From Anoplolepis gracilipes (taxonomy: Eukaryota > Arthropoda > Insecta > Hymenoptera > Formicidae), in the NCBI RefSeq assembly GCF_047496725.1, contig NC_132979.1:6898501-6962500 (forward strand): a DNA stretch of 64,000 nt. Direction: 5' to 3'. The position numbers and the translations under genes were made by a program. How positions within the stretch are numbered: the first letter of the stretch is position 1; each line of letters begins with the position of its first letter. Of this stretch, positions 14,151 to 26,680 are shown in pieces. The notes below the pieces were generated by a model, which saw only the letters and a program-made list of their open reading frames with translations, had not been told where the DNA came from and ran no database searches.

Positions 14151-15143
14151 GGTGGGTAGAGCAAATAAAAGAGCGCCTCGCCAATTTCCGCATGTAAATG
14201 CGACGTAATTGCCGAAACTGTGCAAATCCGCGAGCGCTGGGCTGGGAGACTTGAGCGTGCGCGTGTGTGCGTGTGCGTGCATGCGTGCGGTTTATCAGTA
14301 TTAAAATTAATGCTGAGCCATTTCGCCAGCGGCAGTTATGCGATTATCGGCGGTCATTTGAATTGAATCGCGTATAAGTAATTATTATTTGTTATATCGT
14401 GGAATTAAATAAAATATGTACCGTACGTATATTATGTAGCAGAAAATCAGGTGCGAAATTTAATAGGGCTTTTTCTTTTTTGAAAAACTCTGTTGAAATG
14501 TAAATTATTGCAAATTTGTAACGAGAAATATATTTTTAGCACTTCTGGATTTTTCCCTTTGGCATAATATAATTTACAAAAGTGTTAATGTCCCCAAGCC
14601 GCTTTAATGCTTTTAACATCATTAAAGTATTCGCACAGCTCACACATGTTTTTCACTATGTTGGCATTGCAACAGACGTACCGTCAAAAGTAATTACAAA
14701 CGCCGCTCTGTGCACAATCAGGCAAGTATTTTAATCACCCGAAATGCATCGCGAGTGCACATGTAATTCGCGATAACAAACAGCGGAGATCGTCGGATGT
14801 ATGTTCGCCGGCAAGGATTGGGAACTCGGTGGTTTCTTCGATTCAACAGAAGAGCAGGAGGGATGGAAGGGTAGAAGGAAGAGAAGGGAGCTGGGGCAGG
14901 GGAACGAGAGAGAATAGATGAGAGAATGAAGAGAGAGAGAGAGAGAGGGAAGTCAAGCTTTTACGGTGATTACTCGACGTCGCGGCTGCGTCCGCGCGAG
15001 TATTGCATCGGAAATGATTTCGCGCCCAATTAAACCATGGGAAATTTCAACCCTCTCTCGACAGTAGCAGCACGATGAGGAATGCGAGGAGACGTGCCTG
15101 GTAGCCCGTCTTCTGCGTCTGACTTATTACCCTTAGCATATGC

Positions 15144-15173
15144 CAGGGGGGGGGGGGGAGAGGGGGCGGGGGA
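15144..15173 (+). other. G-rich tract (run of about 13 G plus GGGGG runs)
   Basis: CCAGG extends into a G homopolymer, then AGAG, GGGGGCGGGGG. Possible G-quadruplex; homopolymer length is uncertain in any assembly. Confidence 0.6.
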
Positions 15174-16597
15174 TTCCCCGTCTCTCTCAATTCGCTTTTT
15201 CCTTTTTAATACAGATTGAATGCAGTCAGATTTATTCGTTAATTACTTGGCGGTTAATTTTCGTCGTGACATATGTCACTAAATATGCAGTCGAAACACA
15301 GACAACTGTTCGCTTACATTAACGACTGCTTGTAGAAGTGGGCTAATTAATTAAATGTCGGGTTACGCGCGCGTCGAGATACAAATCATGCAACTCGAGT
15401 ATACAGTATAATACAGGTCACTTGTAATTAACGGAAGATAGTGTTCCATTCTATTTGTGCGTGCATGCGTGTGTGCGTGTTTGCGCGCGCGCATATGTAT
15501 ATATGATGTTGCAGTTGTCGAAGATTATTTTGATAATACTTTTTGAAAATGCTCATAAATATTTTTAAAGCAATCTATTTCTCAGAAAAAAATTTTTAGA
15601 CTGTATCAAAATATAATTAATATTTTAATTAACACTTTTATTTTGAAAGAATACACTCTGGAATTATTTTTTCCATTTCAAGAAACATTTTGCTTAGAGA
15701 GATATCTTTCTTTTTTGGAATCACATACCATATATCATTTGTCGATGTTAAAAGAAAGAAGAAAATAACAAATAATACATCATCTTATTTTTTAATTCAA
15801 TTATCAGTTCGGGATCGTCATCTTTCATTTCAAACAACAAATTAACATTTTTAATTGACACATTGAATTGAGTATTCAAATCTTGTAAACATTCTCGGGA
15901 TATGCTTGATTGCGATGAATTCACAGCTGCAATGTCTGTCTGATTTTATAGCAACGACGAATAGGTACAACAACTTTGAATACAAGTGTCGCGTTCTCTC
16001 GTTGCGTCGCGAGTAATTATTTTCAACATTTGACATAACAATCCCAGCGCAAAGAGCAATGTGCGCGAGACGAGAAAAACTTTGTGGTGTTCCAATTAGT
16101 AACAATTTCGAAACAAATGTCAAAACATCGTTGGTTGATGGCAGAAACGACAGGCGAATGTAGAAAGAAAACAGGGAAGAGAGAACTTTGAAAAAGAGAA
16201 AAAAAGAAATTACTGGAGGAAAAGAGAAAGAAAAAGGCAAAGAGAGAACCTCATTGCATTTCGTAAAAAAATCATCTGCAACCTATGTACACAACAAAAG
16301 TATTTATATTAGAATATAATCGATTAAAATTGTGAAAAAATAAGGGTTACAAATATATTTTAAAAACTTAAAAAATTTAATTGCTGCTTGTAAGTTCAAA
16401 TAATAAATAGAATTCGAAAATAAAGAAAATTTGTTTTAATAATAGGAATATATAAATGATAGAAATTATCGTAAATACAAAGTTTTTATATTCTTTTTAT
16501 CGGTTTTGTAAGTAGTAAATTTTACTATCATAATAGGCGCAATAAAGTATTAACAACTCCAAAATTGAAATTAAAAAAAAAGTAAAGAATAAAAAGG

Positions 16598-16599
<2 letters not shown>

Positions 16600-16631
<32 letters not shown>
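16600..16631. repeat. (GA)n microsatellite
   Basis: Uninterrupted AG run of about 32 bp following an A-rich stretch. Confidence 0.95.
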
Positions 16632-16634
<3 letters not shown>

Positions 16635-16891
16635 TGACATCGTGTAAATCAACATATAAACGGCAGAAATAAAAAGAGAGAAGGAAAGGCTTGGTTGTTC
16701 GCTGTAGCTAACATGGCAATGGGATCATTTCGAGTACCGATGTGGAGCAGCGATGTATGAAAGCGAATAGGTATCGCACGCAACGAACAATACGTGAGTC
16801 GATATTGGCCGGGCATGGACTTGTAAAGAGGGCTCGTAAAGGGTCAAGAGACACGGTCAGCAACGATAGCTCGACTCGTGACGTTTATTAG

Positions 16892-16998
16892 CGTGGTCGA
16901 TCGAAATAGGGGAGATCTGTCGGCGGGTCTGTCTGTCTACCGTGGTCGATCGAAATAGGGGAGATCTGTCGGCGGGTCTGTCTGTCTACCGCGGTCGA
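16892..16998. repeat. Perfect 49-bp tandem duplication plus partial third copy
   Basis: Two identical 49-bp units (16892-16940 and 16941-16989), each starting CGTGGTCGATCGAAATAGGG and ending CTGTCTGTCTAC, are followed by a 9-bp partial third unit with one change (CGCGGTCGA). Absence of mismatches indicates a recent duplication. Confidence 0.95.
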
Positions 16999-18263
16999 GA
17001 CACGTTCGTACACTCATAAATGCAATTTTTCTCGTTAACAATTAACCCTCGGTATACTTGGGGGTTGAAACGACGACGACGATAGCGAGCGAGCTAAGTG
17101 ACTCGACTACCCGGGCTTGTTAATTATCGACTTCACGTCACGAGAAGGTTCGTGAAAAGCCCACCCTACTCTGCCCTTGGTGCTGGCAAAGCTCTGTGCA
17201 TTCCCTTAATCACCCTTCCTTTTTCCAACCCTCCAGGCCCCCTTGTTCCCGACGCGTTTCATCTCGCCCATCGACTCGGAGAGAAGAGGCAACCGATCGT
17301 CGATGTCTCAAGATGGCTGCGGACGTGTAAAAGGAGATTGTTTTACGCAAAAGTTAAGAAGTTAATGTTAAATTCTTCAAATCAGACAATCTTGACGATC
17401 CATCGATCGTGATTGACAGATCGATCGAGATTTTACGACATTTTATGGAATAGAAAATATTAAATTTATAGTAAGTTAATATCGCGAATTATTTATGAAA
17501 TATAACGCAAAGGTCACAAATATTTCATTAAAAATTGGATGATTAAATTGTTTTCCTTTTTCAGTTTTTTAAATTTTCTTTGTTGAGAAATTAAGCAGCA
17601 ATTTAAGTATAGTTCACAAATTAAATTATAGTTTATATATTTAATAATTTATGTATAATATGTATATTTTTTTCCTCCTAGATTGTCATTTAATAAATAA
17701 AAATTAATTGCGTTTTGGAATTTACAAAAGATATAGATATGTTTAAACGCATAATTAAAGAAAGTTTTCTCAAGAAGAGACGATGGATTTCAAACAGTTT
17801 TTTTCCGTAGATCATTGTAATCAATATTACAAAACTTTTGACAAGTGTCGAAGCGGTATTTTAATTTTTTGCGACCTGAGAATAGAAAGTTTGTTCCTGA
17901 TAAAATGTAACTTGTCTATAGGAGAGTAAAAGAGAAAGCAAGAGAGAACGAGTTTATATCGAATCATGGATGAACATAGTAGATATTCAATTAAAAAACT
18001 TTTAAAAGAGCGCGAAAGAAAGTAACGGGACAGTTAAAAACTCCGTATTGAATTTAAGCGATACAAGTTTAAATAGTCTTATGAGATTATAATTTCGCTT
18101 TCGTTCCGCTTTTCAACAAATACTGCATTATTTAATACATCAAAGATTGGACAGGAAAAATGCAAGATTGTATATTATTATCAATTTCATTTTTGACGTG
18201 TCATCCTACTTTGGTAGATTAATATATTTTTAAGATCTAAAACTATATTTTCTGTGTTACTTT

Positions 18264-18560
18264 TTCGATCAATTTGTCATTGTCTTATTTTATTATGTTA
18301 ATGAAATATGTGGTACAGATTCAAGAATTGTCAAATAAAAATATATAAATAAATTTTATAAAGAAATATGTATATGGAATTAAAAAAATCTTTTATTAAG
18401 CTATGAAATTTTGAAGATAAGTAAATTGAGGTGGAATTTTTCAACCAATTTGTCTTTGTATTTTATCGATTTTTTATCGTATTAAGATAAGTAAATAAAT
18501 TTTATAGAAAAAATGAAATTAAAATTAAAATCTTTTATTAATTTTGAAGAATTTTGAAGA
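18264..18560 (+). repeat. Diverged tandem duplication, offset about 172 bp
   Basis: The first unit starts near 18264 (TTTTTCGATCAATTTGTCAT) and the second near 18438 (TTTTTCAACCAATTTGTCTT). Both continue into TTATCGTATTAA-like sequence, AAATAAATTTTATA and AATCTTTTATTAA. TTTTGAAGAT follows in both. Old and AT-rich. Confidence 0.55.
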
Positions 18561-20052
18561 TTTAATATCGATCGCGTGTGGCAAAATCTGCTGAAGGAAA
18601 TCAATCACAGTGATATCATCTTCGATGTCGCGGTCTTTCCAAATGTCACCGGATGCTATTCTCGGACACCGGCAGACAGCGGTCGGTCGTCGCACTACAT
18701 TTGGTCACAATGACTTTAACTAATAGTTAACGAGCATGCTGCAAACACGCCGTGCACACCGATGCAGTTAAGGAAGACACGTACGCGAACAGTCCCTACA
18801 TGCGGAACGTGTGACAAGTCGAAACTCGGGGCAGCTGGGGAAGATTCCGAGAGGACGACGGTGGTAACATGCGGAGGTGAATAACGTCGCGACGACGACG
18901 ATGACGACGCCGAGAAGTTTTCAACTCTCCGACGCGCACCAGCCATGTGCCCGAGTCGTGTGTATAACTCGATTTCCTGCCAGTCTCGTTTCAAGAGATT
19001 GTAACTTGGTTGAGAATTTAGGACACCCGCGTCTCGACGATCGTCGATGTCGCGGATTTTTCAGCGACGACTTTACGCCCGCTGGAATTTCTCAAAGTTT
19101 ACAAAATTTGACGCTTGTGTGAAAAACCGATATTTTTCATTCATATAATAAATAATATATAATATATAAATTTTTTAATATAAATAGTATATTATAATAT
19201 TGCATAATAATATAATAAATTGTGTGTATATTATATTTCTCTATATAAAGTTTATTGTTAATTACTACGGATTTAAAAATAAAGAAAATTGTTTTAAAAC
19301 GAAGAAAAATATTTTAATTATTTTGCAGAACGATATTATAACATGTAGGATGTAATTTCTTTTATAAATTTTATTGAATCGCGATAAATGAACAATAAAG
19401 AATGTAACTATTTGTGACATAATTACGTTTTCCTGAATAATCATATAAATTATATATAAAATTCAAATGTTGTATAAAATAAAGAACATAGAATTTGTAA
19501 AGAGAAAACGATCTCGCGCGCTAATGATACGTTAAATAATTGGAACGGAAGCGAAAATAATTAATGCATCCAATATATTCAATACGTCACTGAATCGCGT
19601 AATTCATTCATCATACGATACAGCTTGCTACAACCGTCTTTGTTGTGTCACGAAGGCTTAATGGTACAGTCGTGTATATACTTCAGCACGTTTCCAATAA
19701 TTTCGCGTCACAAACAATGCGATGAGAAATTGCTCGACGCGGCACATCTTCGATATTCTATACAACGTAGTAGCATGATCGGCATGGTAATTGAAACGGC
19801 AGTTATTGTGAATTAACATCTATATTTCGGACGACTTGAATTAATCATAATATTGCTGTTCTACTTTTCTTCGTCATATTTTACTTTCCTGTCCCGCGGT
19901 TACATTATCATAAGAGCCATTCCATCATAAGGTGGAAATATTATAAATTTTGCTCTTCAAAGGTAATATTTGTGTACCGAGTGTAACATTTATACATATA
20001 TTGAATAAAAAATGTTTTCAATAAAAATGTAATTAAGATGCATCCAGGTTTT

Positions 20053-20261
20053 ACGCATATATGAATAAAATTTAAAAGTAATATCAAAATATTGTGAGAA
20101 TATTTACTTTAATTTTTATTTACTGTTAAATGTAATTAAAGTTAATGTGAGAAATGTTGACTTCCGTATATCCTTTTTGATATAACGCATATATGAATAA
20201 AATTTTAAAAGTAATATCGAATATTGTGAGAATATTTACTTCAGCTTTTATTTACTGTTTC
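20053..20261 (+). repeat. Imperfect direct repeat of about 75 bp, offset 132 bp
   Basis: ACGCATATATGAATAAAATT starts at 20053 and at 20185; both copies continue through AAAAGTAATATC and ATTGTGAGAATATTTACTT to TTTTATTTACTGTT, with several substitutions and indels. AT-rich and non-coding. Confidence 0.85.
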
Positions 20262-20677
20262 TTATTTTTATAAAAAAAAATTACAAAAGAAAAATTATTT
20301 CAGAGAGAGAGAGACTTCGAAAAACAAAGTTTCTAGCTTAAGAGCTCAAAATCTCATTCGTTTTTGTTCTTGTGACGATTTAACCGTGTAATAAAGAGAT
20401 TCTCGACGTCGCGGTGCGATTCAGGGACTTAAAAATGAAAATACCGTCGTATTTCGTGACGTGCACCGCGCGTCGGATAACTCGGCGGGTATTGTTTTTT
20501 ATCCGTTTCCAGTAGCAGTCGCTAAATTGAGCGCTACGTTTATGTAAATTCACGCCCGGAAATCTCGACCACGCGTGCGCACGATGCTTCGCTAAAGAGA
20601 GAAAACATTTTCTGTAAAAGTTTAAAGCGGCACCGCGTACCACACGCAGTGACGTTTCCTTGATATTCACTCGTTTA

Positions 20678-20680
<3 letters not shown>

Positions 20681-20724
<44 letters not shown>
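20681..20724. repeat. (CT)n microsatellite
   Basis: Uninterrupted CT run of about 44 bp. Confidence 0.95.
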
Positions 20725-20727
<3 letters not shown>

Positions 20728-22523
20728 GACTCCGAAAAAGAAATACACCAATACCTCGCGAAAATCTTGCGATTTAATCGTGAAAGTAATTATTATCATC
20801 GGGCTTTTCACGTTCTCGCGTGGAAATTAAGAATGCGCCAAGTCTATTACACTTGCATTGCATTTGTTTGCAAAATTATATGTATATGTATATATATATA
20901 TATATTTGCAATTTGTTAAAGTGCATGCTCTGAAACTGTACCGTTTGCAAAAGGCAGTTTGCAATTACGAAAGTACATACATAGCTCGAACATATAGTGG
21001 TAATCCGATATTTATGTTGTCGACGAATGGAAAAAAGTTATTTGTATTATATTCGCACAAAGATATGCTTTTTTTCATTAAAAAAAAAGAAAAAAAAAGA
21101 AAAAAAAATAGAAAACCGTGAAAAGTGGATAGAACACATATATTTGTTTGACGTAATATACATTTCGAAAATATGAATACATATTTTTAATAATTTTATA
21201 CTTTTCTAACGCAATATATTGCGCGTACATATTTATAATAATTGTGCACGTCCAAGAGAGATGTGTTAATTAACAAAAAAAAAATATATAAATATAAATA
21301 CAGATATAATTATTAAAAATTAAATTAATAAATTAAAATATAAATATAAACAAGTAATAAAAAGTATAATATCAATTATTTTAAAGAACGGAAGTTGAGA
21401 AAATCGACACGGTTGGAAAAAATAAAACGATTTCTCTCTATATAAATCATTGGTGTGCGTGTTCTTACTATAAGTGCGAGAGCAAACGTACCCTCGGCTT
21501 CCTTTGATCCCAGAGGATCTATTGCGGGCTCCTTTAAATAAGGAAAGAAGAAACGTAGATACGAGTGGTAAAAAAGGGTCAGTTCTCTCTCGGTTTTTGC
21601 CTTTAGCCGGAGGAAAAACAGCCGCCGGGCCGTTTATCGTCGCCTCTCTCAGCGGCGTTTTCGTTAACCGTCGTCTGCGACTTGAAGATCACTGGACCGA
21701 CAGTCAGAGTAATGATCACAAAGAGATTCCTTTTTTCATTCTGGCGTATTCCATGTTTTTGACATAGGAGGGAGATTTGTTGATCTATTTGCACGCTCAG
21801 AGAAACAAATTGTCAATTTGTGCGAGTGCAGACGTGTATTCATACCACGAGAGAAAGTATAGCAAAGATGCACCGTCGTTTTTTTTATGTTAAAAAAAAA
21901 GAAAGAAAAATTTTAATGTAAATTTAAAATTTAAATGTTAAATTTAATAATAAAATACAAAATTAAATTTAGCCTTGTGAAAAACTTGAAATATTTTTTA
22001 AAAATTATTTCTTTTTAATTTTTAAACGCTAACTAGAGTTTGATTTATAATTAAAAAAAAACAGAAAGATTAAAAATGTCACGTATTCCTATTGAAAGTT
22101 GTATATATATTTTCTGTATGTGCATGCGTGTTTATGCATATCGGCAGTTTTGATTTAGAAATTTTCCATTACTTTCATCATCATAGATTCACTCGTAGCC
22201 GCTCGTAGCGCAGATAGCGAGTTTAAATTTAATTAATCATAGTCAACGCTAATCAATATTGATGTATCTGACGATATAGCCAACAATAATGATGTGTATT
22301 TGATAGAGATAGAGGAGCAAAGTTATACGACTCTCTGAAGTTGCGATCACACTTGGGAATGCTTTTGCTGTGCTACAGAAATATAAATCGTCGAGGAAAA
22401 CGCATTCATTCATTAATATATCATCATCGCGAATATTTTTCAACATAGAACATTGAACGGCTGTTTGTCAAGCAAAACCGACAGAATTCATATTATATAA
22501 AAGAGGATAATCAATTAATAAGA

Positions 22524-22541
22524 GATAATCAGCTGATTATC
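22524..22541. repeat. Perfect 18-bp palindrome centred on an E-box
   Basis: GATAATCAGCTGATTATC has no spacer; its centre is CAGCTG, an E-box. GATAATCAATTAAT lies just upstream. Confidence 0.9.
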
Positions 22542-23352
22542 AGCCATGATAATTAATTTGTACGTTTATAAGCGGAAATTTTTTGGAAAATAATTTTCGA
22601 TAAATTTTTACGAGAAATAACGCGTTAATACATATTATAAAAGAAAATTTTTTAAATAATTTACGTCATTATTTTTTCAATATGATTCAAAATGATATAT
22701 CTACGAGAAGTAGAAATTATCGAATGGAAAAAAGTGATTTATATATTAACGATTTTAATGTCACGATGGAGATGATTTTAAATTTTTGAGGAACATTTAT
22801 TTTCAAGATACATGTCGGAAGAGAGAATATTTCGAGAAGAGCAGATATAAGTGTTAACATTACTGCAATCTAGATAATTTTGACATTAAGTGGCGCGACA
22901 TGTTTATCAGCCGTCAGGGGCACATGTCGCACACATGATATGTTTACTCATGTCTTACGCGAGAAGAAACGCGCAAGCATGTGTCATGTGCAAGCGCATT
23001 TCATCGTCGTCTCCTAAGGAAATCCTACTTACATTTTTAAATATGTACATATACGATATAAGAAAGACATTCTCAATTTATATACTTGATAGTTCAATTT
23101 ATATATTTGATTTTCAATCGCTTGGTCGTGTTACGCTATAATTATAGAATAAAGTTTCATTATTAAAAACACGTCTTATATTATTATAAATTTTTATTCG
23201 CACAATATTCCTCCATCGAGAGATTACGCTGCGTTGTACATGTTCAAAAATTATTTTATTCTATCGGAATAATTAAAACAATTTAATTACGAAATGCGAT
23301 AAATCCATTCGTGCATTTATACAATCAAATGAAAACAAACGGAAGTTGAAAA

Positions 23353-23353
<1 letters not shown>

Positions 23354-23386
<33 letters not shown>
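23354..23386. repeat. Poly-A run of 33
   Basis: Homopolymer. The sequence upstream shows no tRNA-like promoter boxes or other sign of a SINE. Confidence 0.95.
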
Positions 23387-23387
<1 letters not shown>

Positions 23388-23782
23388 GATGATTAATGTA
23401 TCTTTTAATTCAATTATCATCTTTATTTTCTGTGTTATAAATAATTCAGTCAGAGAAATTAGATTAAATCGGGAAAAAGAAAGGAAATATAAAAGTATTT
23501 CCTTTTTTCTGATTTGAAAACTCCCGTATCTGTTGTTTCTTTTTCTTTGACAATCTAATTCTAATAAATTTATTTTCATGAGTTTCAGGATTGATAAAGA
23601 CTGCTGATATAAGAAAGGAATCGGTTCCGTGCAAATTTTGTGAAAAGTAAGAGACATCGGAAATTCCATTTACCTGATTATCCGCGGAAAGATCGACCTC
23701 TTCTAGAAAGGGACGCAATTTACTGAAATAATTAATACCGAGCGTCTCTCTTTTTCTTTTAATCTCCTTCTCTCTTCCTTAG

Positions 23783-23803
23783 ACGTGTAGGTGGCACGAG
23801 TAG
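23783..23803 (+). other. Possible 21-nt micro-exon
   Basis: A long pyrimidine tract (about 23746-23780) ends in TTAG; 21 nt later comes TAG then GTGAGTGG, a good donor. The 21-nt segment has one open frame (frame 2, R-V-G-G-T-S). If the donor near 23995 (GAGC then GTGAGT) were used instead, the exon would be closed by stops in all frames, so it would be untranslated. No partner exon is visible on this strand. Confidence 0.2.
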
Positions 23804-24690
23804 GTGAGTGGGCAATGTACCTGCCCAGAATTAACGCCAGAGTACATACATCCTATGTGTTTAACGTCCCATGTGTACGACGAGAACGAAAGCTCGCGAG
23901 CCGAGAAGGAATTGCTGAATAATGCAAGGTCCAACGTCAAAGCGGACTAGATCGATAGTATAAAAATAAGGCACACGGCCGGGAGGAGACGAGCGTGAGT
24001 TCAATACTCTGGAGCGAAAATTTCATCAGCCAATCCCGTCGAATCGCGAATAGTTAAATTCCAACGCGGTCGGCTAATTTGAATTCTTTTATGAAAGTTT
24101 GACAGGAAGGTCCAGATAAAGTAGGATAACGCGTCCGTTATCGCGAGAAATCACCGAATAACGGATCGGCTTTGTTTATCCATGATGAATAGAGGTATGA
24201 CGGTGTAGAAATCCGTAACAACGTACATTTATGCAAATTAATGACAAGGCGCCGTTAAAATAATTTCGATAATTAAATGGATTAATAATATTAATCGTAA
24301 ATTTATTTGCGGATTATAAAAGTAGATTTTAAAACCGAAGAGAGAGAATTTTCGGCTCCATTTCAATATACTCGAAGCAATTTTACTTCGATTAAATCGA
24401 ATATTGTTTTCGTATTCTATTGTTGAACAGATTCGCTATCGTCCGTTATACTAGCTAATGTAAACTGCTTTATCGCTTGCATTTTATGTTTCTTATATTC
24501 TTATCTCGCTTTCTCGGAACATGAGAACACTTCTTTTAGTAGTAAAAAGGAAAATGTAGTATTTGCAATGCAACCATGTCCGATACAATGATACATTTCA
24601 TAGGCTTTTGTATTTCGAATAAATAAACAACCGTGCAATTTGTAATAACAACAATCGGGATAAACAAAGGATAGATTTAGAATAATAATC

Positions 24691-24713
24691 TTTTTTTTTT
24701 TTTTTTTTTTTTT
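24691..24713. repeat. Poly-T run of 23
   Basis: Homopolymer; nothing recognisable on either side. Confidence 0.95.
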
Positions 24714-25387
24714 GCCTTTGTGTGTATGAGTTTGCAAACATTATTAATTTTGACGGTGGAAACGATGCATTGATATCGGAGAACACCAGCTAGCGTTGGC
24801 CTGAGAGTTATGCTAGGGCAGAATGCGCTCATTTTTCAACGTCAATTAACATATATATATATATATATATATTAGTATATATATCTGAATTAATAGTTAT
24901 TATCGATTACGATATAATAAATTGAATGAAAAATAATAAACAATTTTTTTTTTATTTGGATTTTGATGCAAAAATAAAATGTACATTAATAAATACTCTC
25001 TTCTTTATAAAGTATTTAAAATATTGCAGCTGAATAAAAAGTTATATATAGTTATTATACTTTAAGAGTTGTGAATAAAAAAAAAAAAGGAATTTAGAGA
25101 TTATATGCGTGATAAAAGAATCGCAATATTCAGATATCTTTATTTATGATATTTATAACATATATTTTTTTTATATATTTATAACTTATACTTTTTCATA
25201 ATTTCAGTATATACAAAATTTGAATGTAATAAAAAAAATTCTTTTATATATATTTTTGACACTTGATGTTTTTTCATCTCACAAAGTTTGCTCGGACTAA
25301 AAATATGAAAGCAAAATAATAACTCAAAAAAATAATACTCTTTTTTTTTTTTAATTAGAAACATTAGAAATTAATTTTCAGTTAAGC

Positions 25388-25388
25388 T

Positions 25389-25415
<27 letters not shown>
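25388..25415. repeat. (GA)n microsatellite
   Basis: GA run of about 28 bp just before the CpG-rich block at 25.44-25.97 kb. Confidence 0.95.
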
Positions 25416-25421
<6 letters not shown>

Positions 25422-26655
25422 ACATCGATCAAAATTGACGTCATAAAGAATATGTAATCGGCGCGCACGAAAACGAGAGATGCCGCGTTCTCGCAGAGAC
25501 GCCGGGAAAACTTTCACGATAGATAATACATTTCACGATTGGCCGCGCTTGACATTTCTCGCGCGAATGGAAATCCCTGCAGACGTCGTGCGAGGGGGAG
25601 GAAAGGGAGAAGACGAGCGTCGCAATTACGAAGTCGCGATAGTCACAATATCCTCATCTATCGTTCTCCACCCACGCGAGTCGGCTTCCTCCTCCTCCTC
25701 CCCCTCCTCCTTTTCCTCTCATCGACATCGAAGGTCGTGTGGCACGGCGGAGGACCGCGATAATCTTGAAATCAATAAAGTGTCACCGCGGATTTCTCTC
25801 CCATAGTAACGTACGTAGTGCGCAAGCTCCGCGTCATCCTAATTTGCGACGCGTCCGCCGCCGTATTATAGATGAAGCCGCAGCTCTCTCTATATAAGAG
25901 CGTCGCGAAATTGCCGATAACTCCGTTAACCCGCAAATGCGCTCTTACACGATACGTCATTTTACGTTAAAGATGTAAAAGGCAATAATTTCTTGTGTTT
26001 TTATTACTTTTTACATAAGAGGTACTCCAGATTTCTGTGTATCGTAAAATCGAACGAAATGCTGATATTTTCGCGCTGCGATACGTAAAATGCGCGAAAT
26101 GTTATTTCCCGTGTTCGAATAAATCGAGCAAATCGGCGATTATGTAAAGTGAAATAAATCTCACGGCCACACGTATAAAAGTACATATCTCCGATATGCG
26201 ACATCAATTTGTTTCCTCTAAATTGTCTTTAACAAAATACACAACCTGGTACCATTAGAAAGATAATTGTAAATAAAAGAAATAAATTGAAAATATACAA
26301 TGAAATTTTTTCATACGTTTCGTTTTAGGAAAAAAAATAGCTTCAAATATTTGTCAGATTCAAATGTACTTAATTGTAACTGGATTCAATAAATTTCCCT
26401 GCACGCATTATCTCTATATACGCATATGTGATTACATAAACTTTGTCAAAATATCGCAAATTCGAAATACTAAATAAGATAAAATCTTTTCACTACTTTT
26501 ATTTTATCAGTTTAAAAAAATATTGCACATGCAACCTGCGTTCTTCGCGTTTGTAAAGACACTTTGCATGTTTTTTTATATTTAAAAAATTTCTCCTTAC
26601 AATTATTCAACGCTCGTAATATCATACAACTACACATGATTGAAAATTACCATAT

Positions 26656-26680
26656 TTTTTTTTTTTTTTTTTTTTTTTTT
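26656..26680. repeat. Poly-T run
   Basis: About 25 T. Two further poly-T runs lie at about 27293-27307 and 27349-27366. Confidence 0.9.

Larger units (their letters stand above)
11657..16599. other. Alternating AT-rich DNA and CpG-rich islands
   Basis: Islands at 12.53-13.04, 13.70-14.34 and 14.75-15.20 kb carry the (CG)8 run, (GA)n and both G-rich tracts. 11.66-12.5, 13.1-13.7 and 15.5-16.6 kb are AT-rich. No gene recognised. Confidence 0.6.
16632..23353. other. Mixed non-coding DNA
   Basis: CpG-rich at 16.69-17.42, 18.56-19.11, 20.39-20.85 and 21.47-21.75 kb; AT-rich elsewhere. A GAC-rich stretch lies at 18889-18912. The 97-codon plus frame at 21474-21767 has no recognised domain. Confidence 0.6.

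Noticed and set aside
17042..17068. TTAACCCTCGG...GGGGGTTGAA as a piggyBac end
   Set aside because: No matching right end with GGGTTAA at a sensible distance.
23959..24010. TATAAAAA as a promoter
   Set aside because: The nearest initiator-like TCAATA is about 44 bp downstream, too far for a standard TATA promoter; no transcript follows.
25889..25930. TATATAAG as a promoter
   Set aside because: No initiator at the expected distance.
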